A DNA stretch of 48,407 nt from Flagellimonas abyssi (lineage in GTDB: Bacteria > Bacteroidota > Bacteroidia > Flavobacteriales > Flavobacteriaceae), in assembly GCF_019457905.1 (NCBI RefSeq), contig NZ_JAHZSV010000036.1:1-48407 (forward strand), written 5' to 3'. Positions 10,101-17,023 of the stretch are shown piece after piece; positions within the stretch are counted from its first letter, which is position 1; each line of letters starts with the position of its first letter. The notes beneath the pieces were generated by a model. The model saw nothing but the letters and a program-made list of their open reading frames with translations. It did not search any database and was not told the origin of the DNA. The translations under genes and the position numbers were made by a program.

Positions 10101-10879
10101 TCAGTATCAAAATATTGATATAAATCATCTAATAAAGTGTGATTTTTATATGAAATACAGTAGGCTTTAAAAGACTCATTTTCGTTTATAAATTCTTTAA
10201 TTCCTTCTATGGCTAACTTAGTTTTACCAACACCAGGGGCACCTGTTAAGATTATAAAGTTAGAAAGGGCGAGAAATTTTTTCAACCTATCAACTTCATC
10301 TTTTCTATGTAGAAAAGTATTGTTGATTGGGGTTGCAATCCCATTAGCCGCTCTTCCATATTCGTCAATAAATTGTTCTATTGATACTATTTGACCCGTA
10401 TCTAAAGGAATTTGTAAATATTTATGAGCCAAATCTCGATGCTGAAGACTTATTTCTAGAGCTAATCTATCCAAAGTATAGATGTTTAAAGCTACTCTAG
10501 TATTAACCAGCTTGCTTTTCAACGATTCTATTTCAAATGGTTTCAGTTTAAAGTTTAAACATAAAATTATCTCAGAAATTAATGAGACTTCGATGCCGGT
10601 GGTATCTGAATCTAAACATTTTTCTACATCCTTTATAAGCTTTGACAATCCGCTAGTTTTGTTCGTCGAATATTCAACGAAAATATATTTACCATTCGGT
10701 AATAATAGAAAAGTGTCTGGAGTTCCCTTTATTGTTTTTTGATTGCCTAATTGGCTTCCTGACCTTGAAAAGGCCATATAATTATTATTTTGGAGAATAA
10801 GGAAACTATCGCATAATTCTTGAAATACCGCTCCATTAATAGTAGCCAGAGCATTCTCAACGTTTTGTAGTCTACTCAT
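7151..10879 (-). CDS. STAND NTPase with N-terminal PD-(D/E)xK-like domain (candidate defence sensor)
   Basis: I chose the start at ATG 10879: its ATGAGTAG overlaps the upstream stop by 8 bp, a typical coupled junction. A start five codons earlier (10894) is possible and numbering here uses it. The N-terminal 160 residues contain GTPD (57-60), a hydrophobic strand and FVEYSTNK (E74), the layout of a restriction-endonuclease-like active site. A P-loop NTPase follows: Walker A GAPGVGKT (218-225), Walker B YILFVDDA (268-275), and VTVRDY (300-305) as a sensor-like strand. The long helical C-terminal half, about 800 residues, has no recognised motif and is probably the ligand-sensing part, as in Avs-type STAND proteins. 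The gene is visibly A+T-richer than its neighbours, which suggests acquisition. Antiviral function is inferred from architecture and its location in a mobile element. Confidence 0.8.
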   Translation of the reverse strand: MSRLQNVENALATINGAVFQELCDSFLILQNNNYMAFSRSGSQLGNQKTIKGTPDTFLLLPNGKYIFVEYSTNKTSGLSKLIKDVEKCLDSDTTGIEVSLISEIILCLNFKLKPFEIESLKSKLVNTRVALNIYTLDRLALEISLQHRDLAHKYLQIPLDTGQIVSIEQFIDEYGRAANGIATPINNTFLHRKDEVDRLKKFLALSNFIILTGAPGVGKTKLAIEGIKEFINENESFKAYCISYKNHTLLDDLYQYFDTEKNYILFVDDANRIDAFNQILGFFKSRRNGHFKIVVTVRDYAFNQIDRLSQEFNPIRIDINKFTDEQITDIIEAEPYGILNPDYQKEILRIAEGNPRIAIMSALLAKDKQNITVLSDVSDLFEKYFSTFIKDDGQFSNNLNLRCLGIISFFHTLPFKDKEITSNILSNFEIGYNDFIEVIDELDKLEIVEIQYEHIKIPEQNLATYFFYRSFIKDDLLSFDVLLKHYFFSNPYRFRDTVIPANNTFGPDRVMDKLKPHLQTFWNIEDLKNSNSNAIKFLNTFWFYLRDETFEYVLNSVKLIEYPVVEKYVVTYSNNEFSHSKNEIIELVGNFFNYTTNLKEAIELAFYYTRKKPEHLSELIHKIVGTLTFDRNDYQTRYFRQTTLFDIIYDGFLTDAYYYSSIFFELCKTFLAYSFHHFKSDRNHSFYMYDYPLENSIEIRSFRAKIWTTLKDQFENYPKLAFDTLKSLKNSPRDIDKDLKTFDLDYLISIIEEKLRADSFEHAKYVQNEIIWLKKSGISHPKFAELKASFTNEIYRTYLKIDWDRYRDKELYEFADFREYERLKEREIRESFVFEDFNEVNSFYKIYCLIRRTVQNDWNYSRVLDLIIDENFKHDFEIGKYMLGTIISEDQINYIPNLPFRNQLNSTSKADILWDLIQQQNFNNKTFWALSFFDGLDDGIISRKHLNLYLETLNNTKNAYLTHFEKIARFQKIEPNIFEIILIHVVEQNDSGGDLKIWRDFFDEHFEKLGSNIELIKKAYIQQDFLQHHFDYEGKGFLKILKSDVNFLLEYVKEVASKGRLSFSRENRQFGFIWQINEIEEVLSGVFDFCVEAEHYYGILNHYCNAFFDGLLDKHKDTAEKFLLNYARENNGDAKRVNVVVDIARSSMKGIFNDILIQHIKLNPEVNVFSNVWWRGNGGTYSGDVIIGDIEATDWRNILEIIEKSDLGFESIPIKNQVKRNIEYALKSADRERKRRFLERNY

Positions 10880-11591
10880 TTTTCTCAATAACATTAAAGA
10901 GTTCCTTTCTTAACAAGCTACGAAGTTCATCACTACTCTTATAAATCAGAAATCTTTTTGATTTAATGTCAATCGGTAAATCCTTTGGTTCACTTGATAT
11001 CAAAATTACAGGTTTATCAAGTGCCTGTGCTATTCCTAATTCATATAAAACATTAGGGTTCCTGCCATTAATATTTGCAATTATCAGATTAGCTTTAACA
11101 ATGAGTTTCAACATCTCGGGAAAAATATCACTCTTAATATAGTTTTCATCCCCTCGATATGCTTTGAAACCTATGGTAGTACATACTTCTTTAATTACTG
11201 AATACTCCTTTTCATATCTCTCATGAAATGGCGTTAGTATAAATATCAGTTTTTGGTCAATCATTAAATCATTTTCTCGAATCCCATTGGACCTTAAAAA
11301 CTCAGACAAGTTTATTTTTGACCTTTTATAAAGAGGTGATTCATTTACCAAATATTCGTCTCGCAATAATAAATGATTAACGTCTCTCCATCTTTCTTCG
11401 TTCATAACGAGCCGATCATTTATACCATACATCTTTGTCTCTAATGAGCTTCTGATACTTTCAATTTCCGCTCTTCTAATTTCTTCATTGTATTTTCCTT
11501 TTTTATTTATGCGGTTGAGAACATAAAGAACTAAACCAATTAAAATGCTAACTAGTACTATTAAAATTTCTGATGAATATTCTGAGATCAT
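10872..11591 (-). CDS. Membrane-anchored TIR/nucleoside-deoxyribosyltransferase-like protein
   Basis: The 239-residue protein has one N-terminal transmembrane helix (about 8-26) and a charged, probably coiled segment (30-75). The C-terminal alpha/beta domain begins KLIFILTPF (114-122) and holds the conserved block NGRNPNVLYELG (175-186), followed by a KPVILIS strand. This block defines a broad family related to nucleoside 2-deoxyribosyltransferases and TIR domains; E184 is the candidate catalytic glutamate. Known relatives cleave N-glycosidic bonds in nucleosides or NAD+, so a nucleotide-depleting effector is plausible but unproven. It sits 6 bp after the four-helix membrane protein gene and overlaps the STAND gene by 8 bp, making it the middle gene of a three-gene operon. 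Confidence 0.72.
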   Translation of the reverse strand: MISEYSSEILIVLVSILIGLVLYVLNRINKKGKYNEEIRRAEIESIRSSLETKMYGINDRLVMNEERWRDVNHLLLRDEYLVNESPLYKRSKINLSEFLRSNGIRENDLMIDQKLIFILTPFHERYEKEYSVIKEVCTTIGFKAYRGDENYIKSDIFPEMLKLIVKANLIIANINGRNPNVLYELGIAQALDKPVILISSEPKDLPIDIKSKRFLIYKSSDELRSLLRKELFNVIEKNE

Positions 11592-11597
11592 TAAAGC

Positions 11598-12011
11598 CTA
11601 TTTTTTATTAATATCAATATTTTCAGTAGAATTGGCAGACATTTCGTTGTGTACAACCAATGCCACAGAAGTTTTGATTGCAAATCCGGAAATAGCTAAA
11701 TTCAATACTAATATTAGCAACCAAAATCTGTTTTTCTTTAAATAAAGATTGATAGAAATTCTCCATAGAACAACAACCAAAATGGTCATTGAAATTCCTA
11801 AATATGAATAAAATAAGCCTAAAGTTTGATTTTCAAGACTTGCAATGGTATAAGCTACATTAAATGAAAGAGCAAGAAGAATAATATCTACCGGTAGTTC
11901 ACATGTAGCTTCTATTGTTTGTGGCACATCTAAATTCTTGCCAATAAACAGTTTCAATAAAAAGCCAATAGCCACCAGTATTGCTGGTAAAATAATATTT
12001 AAATGCTCCAT
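11598..12011 (-). CDS. Four-helix membrane protein, first gene of candidate defence operon
   Basis: The 137-residue protein shows four hydrophobic helices (about 4-22, 41-59, 66-88, 96-120) and a short polar tail. I do not recognise a family. It is followed 6 bp later by the TIR-like gene, so the two are co-transcribed. In other defence operons small multi-helix proteins act as pore-forming effectors or membrane anchors; here that is only a hypothesis. Base composition matches the STAND and TIR-like genes, so the three probably moved together. Confidence 0.75.
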   Translation of the reverse strand: MEHLNIILPAILVAIGFLLKLFIGKNLDVPQTIEATCELPVDIILLALSFNVAYTIASLENQTLGLFYSYLGISMTILVVVLWRISINLYLKKNRFWLLILVLNLAISGFAIKTSVALVVHNEMSANSTENIDINKK

Positions 12012-12296
12012 ATACTGAAATAGTTTTCTTTTTTACTATTACAAAATAGCTACTTGATACAATTTTATTAGAAAATTTATTTTTGGGAATTTTAAATATA
12101 GAAAATATTAACAAGTAATCAATTACGTAAATCTGTTTGTAAGCTCTCCTCAAAACCGAACTGTTTGAAAATATAGGAACAAAAACCCCAAATCTTACCC
12201 CCGACTTTTGCGCATGGATCCTATCGGGTTTTTGTAGCGTTCCGGTAGATAAGCGTAAAGCAAAAATACGATAGGGCGCAACCTACTTTTTGCATT
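12012..12296. other. Intergenic region between mobB and the defence operon
   Basis: This 285-bp stretch holds the promoter of the minus-strand defence operon and the downstream end of mobB. CCCGA (12199-12203) and ATCGGGTTTTT near 12224 form a weak hairpin followed by T's on the plus strand. No coding frame or clear minus-strand -7 element is visible. Confidence 0.4.
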
Positions 12297-13319
12297 TCAG
12301 TACCCCATATCCTCACCAGTCCCCCTAGCCTTATCAATTCCTTTTCCAAGTGCCTTGATGATCTTGACGGCCATTTGTACTTTATTGGTCGGGATACTAG
12401 GAGCCTTTACCCCCATTGTTGTAAGTAATTTAAAGGCCATGTCCTTTTCCTTGGTGGGCAGTCCCATCACTTTGGCAAAGAACTTCCCCGGCTCCTTGAC
12501 ATGGGCCTTTCTTCCAACATAGGATTCCACATAGTTCCGTTTGAATCCTGTTGTCCTGTCAAAGGTCTTCTCGGCTGATTGGTAAAAGCTGTCCCGGTCA
12601 AACCCTCTTTTTATGGTCTTTCCGTTCAGTTCCACTTCGGATGCCTTATGTTTTGCCATTGGTGAAAGGGTACAGGTGTTCGTTACGTCCCTTCTACTGA
12701 CAATAATATGGATATGGGTCTGTGGCCCTTCCTTTTGCATTCCTGCGGCCACCAATTGCCCGTTCTGTTTGTGTGGGGCCAATCTTGTTTGCTCTGCAAT
12801 CTGCTTTTCAAGCTCTTTGACATTCCCGATGGATTCGCCACGCTCCACTTTCCGTATCTCGTTCCTGAGCCTTGCTATTTCGCCTCGGTAGGGTGCATTT
12901 TCCTGAACCTGTTTGTCAAAGCCCCGATAGGTGCGTTCATGCTCTATCTTGGCAAAATACTTCAAGTTCTCGGCCTTGACCTCTTGGTTGCGATGGAAAC
13001 TCTTGGCATAGTCCTCCATTAGTTTCCTAGTGTATTCCCTTATGATGTTTGGATCATTTCCAATTACCTGTAATTCCCTTTTGTTGGGACTGACCACTAT
13101 GGAATAGAATTTCGGGTCTTTCTGCCTTAACTTGGCCGTATTGGCATCTATTTCATCGATGACCGTTTGAGGGCTTACACTGTCGTTATCTTGGTCAAAG
13201 AATTCCTCTCTTTGTTCGGGCGACCTTTCCTCGTTTTCCTTTTCCAGATAGTCCACATAGTTCCCTACACTGGAGTTATAGGTGCTGCCCATTTTCTGTG
13301 CTGAGATGGTAAGGTACAT
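12297..13319 (-). CDS. mobB: MobB-family relaxase/mobilization protein
   Basis: The 340-residue protein matches the Bacteroidetes MobB/BtgB-type relaxase family (DUF5712-like). It has FYSIVVSPNK (71-80) and a THIHIIVSRRD motif (201-211) whose H202 and H204 are the expected metal ligands of a relaxase. A charged helical region lies between them (110-180). It is encoded 5 bp downstream of the BfmA/BtgA-like gene in one operon. Its role would be to nick the element at oriT and pilot the strand into a helper element's transfer channel. Family membership is fairly secure; the nick site is not known. Confidence 0.85.
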   Translation of the reverse strand: MYLTISAQKMGSTYNSSVGNYVDYLEKENEERSPEQREEFFDQDNDSVSPQTVIDEIDANTAKLRQKDPKFYSIVVSPNKRELQVIGNDPNIIREYTRKLMEDYAKSFHRNQEVKAENLKYFAKIEHERTYRGFDKQVQENAPYRGEIARLRNEIRKVERGESIGNVKELEKQIAEQTRLAPHKQNGQLVAAGMQKEGPQTHIHIIVSRRDVTNTCTLSPMAKHKASEVELNGKTIKRGFDRDSFYQSAEKTFDRTTGFKRNYVESYVGRKAHVKEPGKFFAKVMGLPTKEKDMAFKLLTTMGVKAPSIPTNKVQMAVKIIKALGKGIDKARGTGEDMGY

Positions 13320-13324
13320 AAGCG

Positions 13325-13909
13325 TTATCTTAATTGATGTTTTAGGCTTTCAAAATCCCCAATGCCCATATTGATCTTTAGATAGGGCTTTCCCATCATT
13401 GGCTCCACCTTCTCCACATTGTTGAGGATTTCATTGCAACGCTTTTTATATTCTTTGAATTCTTGCAGCATTCTATCGTGCTCAACTTTTGGAACAGTAT
13501 TCCTGGGCTGCAAAAAATCCATCCGCTCTTCCTGTATCTGGACGGGTTCCCGCCTCGGTTTCCTCCCATCCTTTACATAAGCCTCATAAAGAATCAGTAC
13601 CATTTCATAGGTGGGTCGGATACTTGTCTTTTCCATGTTCTTGATAATGGCGATGAGCCTATCGAATTTCTTCATCATCTGACGCTCCAATTTTTTGAGA
13701 CTGTCAAGGATGATCTTTGTTCCCTCTCCAAAAGGGTCAAGGTTGTTCTCTTTGAAGTATTGTATCATTCCATCCAATACTTCACTATGTGATTTGCCGA
13801 ACCTTTTGGAATAGCTGCGAAAGCGTATGGCCGTTTCTTTCTTTACTGTGATATTGGAATAACCACCACTTCCTTTCTTAGTTCTGCCATTTGTAGATTG
13901 CTTTTCCAT
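13325..13909 (-). CDS. mobA: BfmA/BtgA-family mobilization accessory protein
   Basis: The 194-residue protein begins with a ribbon-helix-helix-like DNA-binding region (about 17-55: SNITVKKETAIRFRSY...), followed by a long coiled-coil-prone segment (65-95) and a charged C-terminal half. This matches the BfmA/BtgA mobilization proteins that bind oriT and recruit the relaxase. The gene lies directly upstream of mobB (5-bp gap) and downstream of a palindrome-dense intergenic region, the usual place for oriT. The symbol is generic; naming of this family varies. Confidence 0.82.
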   Translation of the reverse strand: MEKQSTNGRTKKGSGGYSNITVKKETAIRFRSYSKRFGKSHSEVLDGMIQYFKENNLDPFGEGTKIILDSLKKLERQMMKKFDRLIAIIKNMEKTSIRPTYEMVLILYEAYVKDGRKPRREPVQIQEERMDFLQPRNTVPKVEHDRMLQEFKEYKKRCNEILNNVEKVEPMMGKPYLKINMGIGDFESLKHQLR

Positions 13910-13991
13910 AGGTGCGATTTTGTTTTTTAGTGAAATTGCGTCAATTTTTTCGTTAAAAATTTCCAGTGTTTATTGGGCTTCCCAAAGGGTT

Positions 13992-14254
13992 TACTGTAGA
14001 TTTCCGAAAAGTCTACTGTAGCCCCTGATTTTGTACAGTATTCCAAAATCTGTTCAATCAACTGGTTTTCAACTTGTTGAAGACCCGAAAACAACCGTGA
14101 TGGCGCAATTTGCGCATCACCCTCTTGCTATTCCCTACGTCCCGCAAGCGGGACCGAATGAATACAAGCTGATTTGGAAATCAGCTGTACAATAAATATT
14201 CTTTGGTTTGTACGGACTTTAGGAAAGTCAAATCAAAAAAGAAAACCCGTACAA
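13992..14254. other. Palindrome cluster, candidate oriT
   Basis: Several structures occupy this non-coding stretch upstream of mobA. TACTGTAG occurs twice as a direct repeat (13992-13999, 14014-14021). 14099-14118 contains GCGCAA-T-TTGCGC. 14139-14154 is GTCCCGC-AA-GCGGGAC, a perfect 7-bp hairpin. 14167-14186 is AGCTGATTT-GG-AAATCAGCT. 14208-14215 (TTGTACGG) is inverted at 14247-14254 (CCGTACAA), and the inner palindrome GACTTT-AGG-AAAGTC lies at 14215-14229. Inverted repeats beside relaxosome genes are the usual form of oriT, so I assign a candidate transfer origin. A replication origin is the alternative. Confidence 0.55.
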
Positions 14255-14374
14255 TTTGTGTTGCAAAACACTTCATGAATATAATCAATATTATTCATTC
14301 CTTGGTTATCCAATACTATTAGGAACCGATTTGCTTTTCATGGTATTAAGCCAGCAAACCGAAATTCAGGCCGT

Positions 14375-14503
14375 TTGACAACCCAAGGGAAGAGCATCAA
14401 GCTAGCCTTATTAGCGGTTTCGAACAAGTTGTTGAAACAGGTATTGGCCATTCTGAAATCAGGGACGCCCTATGATGAGAATTATGTAGCGGAATTGACT
14501 TAA
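14375..14503 (+). pseudogene. IS110-family transposase C-terminal remnant
   Basis: An in-frame stretch of 42 codons ending in TAA contains LALLAVSNKLLKQ and AILKSGTPYDENY. This is the pattern at the C-terminus of Bacteroidetes IS110-type transposases (KLALIAVSNKLLKQ...AKSG..YD..Y). The remainder of the transposase is missing upstream. It is evidence of an earlier insertion between the mob region and the next gene. Confidence 0.6.
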
Positions 14504-14544
14504 AAGGACTTGTTTTTTTTAACTCGGTTCTTTGTTGACATTCG

Positions 14545-15312
14545 TTATTTTTTAGACATTTCGGTGCATTTTTCATCGATTGAAATTGCCTCTGGACTAT
14601 TTGAGAAATCATCCCCTATAACTTCTTCGAATGGAAATTCCCTATATCCATTAATTAAGCAATTACAATATTTGTCCAAATCGTTGGATTTTTCAAATTC
14701 CGTACCTGTAAGTTCTTCTTTATATTTCTTTTTCATTAATTCCACTAGTCTTTCGGTCCATTCCATGTTCTTACTGTAACAATTATCTATTCCCAGACTC
14801 AAAAAGAGAGAGTCATTTTGAATCTCGTTAAAGACCTGAATTAACCTTCCACTTTCAAGTTTTTTCTTGAAACGCATTTTTAATTCAGAATTGTCGGTTA
14901 ATTTTTCCACAAAACATTTGCAAAATTCCTCGCGTCGCTTTTCATCAGATATTAACCTTTCGTTTCCATCAATACATTTATTTAAAGGAACTTTAAGACC
15001 ATTTATTGTTACAAAGTTCGATGGAACAATTTTTCGACTTAAATGGAAAAATGAGAAACAAAAGAAAATGGCCAATGAAATACCAAAATACTTGATTGAT
15101 TGAATTCTAGTTAATTTATATTTTACTTTGGCAAGACCAGTACCTATTAGCCAAGTACAAAGCAATAAGACCAATAAAACTCCCAATAAAATTCCTGGTG
15201 AAGCCCAAGAGCCAGCTTCCCTACTTGCTTGAATATATTCCTTTCCTGCTCCGGAAAGAAAAAGTAATCCGATTATAATTTTAAATATTCTCATTAATTT
15301 GATTAAAGCCAA
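14545..15312 (-). CDS. Membrane protein with paired-cysteine C-terminal repeats, unknown function
   Basis: The 255-residue protein has three hydrophobic helices (about 7-25, 38-60, 74-94) and a soluble C-terminal part of about 150 residues. That part contains recurring cysteine motifs, FCKCFVEKL, NCYSKN and YCNCLING, apparently two diverged copies of one small helical unit. I do not recognise the family. A second start at residue 7 (15294) is possible. It is A+T-rich compared with the mob and HEPN genes, so it is probably cargo. Confidence 0.7.
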   Translation of the reverse strand: MALIKLMRIFKIIIGLLFLSGAGKEYIQASREAGSWASPGILLGVLLVLLLCTWLIGTGLAKVKYKLTRIQSIKYFGISLAIFFCFSFFHLSRKIVPSNFVTINGLKVPLNKCIDGNERLISDEKRREEFCKCFVEKLTDNSELKMRFKKKLESGRLIQVFNEIQNDSLFLSLGIDNCYSKNMEWTERLVELMKKKYKEELTGTEFEKSNDLDKYCNCLINGYREFPFEEVIGDDFSNSPEAISIDEKCTEMSKK

Positions 15313-15384
15313 TTGGGTTATATGGATGTAAAATACATTTATATACTCCTAAAATGGAATAAAATCGATGAATTTGATTATTTC

Positions 15385-15491
15385 TTACTGAAAAGCTTTA
15401 CTTGTCTCCCATCTTTTCAACCAATATCCACTTATCATCTCCGACTTTTCTTCAAGACCCTTGCATAAATTTGGGTGGTAGTTAGTTTGGG
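15385..15491 (-). pseudogene. Tyrosine recombinase C-terminal remnant
   Basis: On the minus strand 15491-15453 reads PKLTTTQIYARVL, the catalytic-tyrosine segment of Bacteroidetes integrases (compare SKLSTTQIYARVV in the intact integrase of this element). One frame shift later the text continues as EEKSEMISGYWLKRW and stops at 15385. No H-x-x-R box is visible upstream, where the HEPN gene begins. This is a truncated, frameshifted relic of a second integrase. Confidence 0.6.
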
Positions 15492-15498
15492 TATAACA

Positions 15499-16545
15499 TT
15501 AAGGACTTGTCTCCTTTAACGGTAACAATTCTATTGCCAATTGCAGTACCTCAACTATATTGTAATCGAAGCCGTTTACATGAAGGGGCGGCTCCACGTC
15601 CTCCTGTAGACAGGTAACACCCAACAACAGCAGTGACCTTGCTTTGCACAGCATCTCAAAGCTGTTGTCGAATTCAAGCCTGCGCACATAGGGCTCCGCT
15701 GTTGTACGATGTGCATTGGGCGTTTCCAAATCCAGTTCTTCCTTATGATTGAAAATGCCATTATCGATATTTCGTTTGAATATGGACAGCTCCCGATGGA
15801 ACAGGGTCTTGATGTCCTTGGTGAACAATGACAATTTTTGGGACAGCTGCTCCAGTTCATTTTTGGTGATTGTGTAGCTATGGGTATAGCGGGCTGATGA
15901 ATAGGCATCCTCCAATAGGTCGAGCAATTTGCTGTCAATATCGGATTCCATTTGGAACGTGCCACCGAGCTTGTCCAACATTTTCAATACATAGCCTTGA
16001 TGGTTCTTGATGCTATGGCATATCTTTATCCTCCCACAGATGAAACGTTCCAATATCCTATAGCCCTGTTCAAAGGTCTGGTGCAGCATAAAGGCACTCT
16101 GGGGAAGGTTTCCCAATTCCCTAAAATAATTGGCTCCCTTCCTAAAGGATTTCATTCGGGCCATGTTCCGTTTGAATTCCCTTTTGGCCGTTTCGTAAAG
16201 CTTGGTCGGCTCCATGTCAGGAAGGATTATTGGGGAGTTTCCCCCTTCATTTATGTACACAATGCTCTCTTTATTGCAGTTGTTCAAAAAGTACAAGTTG
16301 CCCTCTTGGGCTTCTTTCCGTGCATAATTGGTTGTAAAGACACTGTAGCCAACATCGGGGTAAGGTTTCATTATGGCATCGATAACGGGCCGAACCTGCT
16401 CGGGAAAGTCTCTTTGGGACGGTCTTGCCAGAATGTCCAGCCGATGTTTAAACACATGCCCATCCCCACCCCTGTTCAGGTGGATGCAATCAATTTCCAG
16501 TTCTTGGGTTATTTTGTCGATGATGAGTTGGTCTGTTGTTTTCAT
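15499..16545 (-). CDS. HEPN-domain protein of mobile elements
   Basis: The 348-residue protein has an N-terminal segment of about 100 residues and then a HEPN-like helical domain. It contains FRKGANYFRELGNLPQSAFM followed by LHQTFEQGYRIL (134-165), and then RIKICH (172-177), which fits the HEPN R-x4-6-H signature of this RNase superfamily. Related proteins are frequent next to integrases and mob genes of Bacteroidetes elements. HEPN proteins can be RNA-cleaving toxins or substrate-binding partners of minimal nucleotidyltransferases, and no separate antitoxin gene is obvious. A 105-residue gene lies 29 bp upstream and may be co-transcribed. Function remains open. Confidence 0.7.
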   Translation of the reverse strand: MKTTDQLIIDKITQELEIDCIHLNRGGDGHVFKHRLDILARPSQRDFPEQVRPVIDAIMKPYPDVGYSVFTTNYARKEAQEGNLYFLNNCNKESIVYINEGGNSPIILPDMEPTKLYETAKREFKRNMARMKSFRKGANYFRELGNLPQSAFMLHQTFEQGYRILERFICGRIKICHSIKNHQGYVLKMLDKLGGTFQMESDIDSKLLDLLEDAYSSARYTHSYTITKNELEQLSQKLSLFTKDIKTLFHRELSIFKRNIDNGIFNHKEELDLETPNAHRTTAEPYVRRLEFDNSFEMLCKARSLLLLGVTCLQEDVEPPLHVNGFDYNIVEVLQLAIELLPLKETSP

Positions 16546-16574
16546 AGGTATATTATTTAGTCATGGCAGGGTGG

Positions 16575-16892
16575 TCAATACAGGTCTATCAAGTCAGCTA
16601 TCTTTGTTATAGGGACTGACTCCCTGACCCTTTCCCTAAAGGATGACCGCTCCCATATGGTGCCATTTTTGCCATGCAACACCAATTCAAAATCGTCCAG
16701 TCTTGACCGTAACATGGTGACCATTCCATCAGGAATGTCCATTTCGTGGATGTCATTTTTTTTGTTGTCCATCCTGAGCAAAAGATATTTGGCATTTACA
16801 CTGTTCCTTGAAAAGATTGCCCATTCAAAATATCTTACAATCGCAATAGGCTCTTGTCCATTAAGCAATTCTTTGATCCGTTCGGTTTCCAT
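16575..16892 (-). CDS. Conserved-looking small protein of unknown function
   Basis: The 105-residue soluble protein has no recognised motif. It is mildly acidic, with alternating strands and helices by eye. It is transcribed divergently from the XRE repressor and lies just upstream of the HEPN gene, so it is probably the first gene of that operon and under XRE control. It could be a partner or antitoxin of the HEPN protein, but only position supports that. Confidence 0.6.
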   Translation of the reverse strand: METERIKELLNGQEPIAIVRYFEWAIFSRNSVNAKYLLLRMDNKKNDIHEMDIPDGMVTMLRSRLDDFELVLHGKNGTIWERSSFRERVRESVPITKIADLIDLY

Positions 16893-16926
16893 TTTTCTCC
16901 GATGATATGGGATAAAGGAAGCAATG

Positions 16927-16958
16927 GAATATCATGTACCAAAACAGAATGTCATGTA
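16927..16958. promoter_or_regulatory. Candidate XRE operator, two direct repeats
   Basis: GAATATCATGTA (16927-16938) and GAATGTCATGTA (16947-16958) are repeated at a 20-bp pitch, about two helical turns, in the divergent region between the 105-residue gene and the XRE gene. Such spacing suits a dimeric HTH repressor. Confidence 0.45.
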
Positions 16959-17023
16959 TTGCACCATGGGAGGGTTGTATTTTACGGATGCACAGTATTA
17001 TTAAAAAATCCTATATTTACGTA

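Noticed and set aside
15460..15475. TAAATTTG promoter-like match on the plus strand
   Set aside because: No plus-strand gene follows nearby; the match lies inside the integrase relic.
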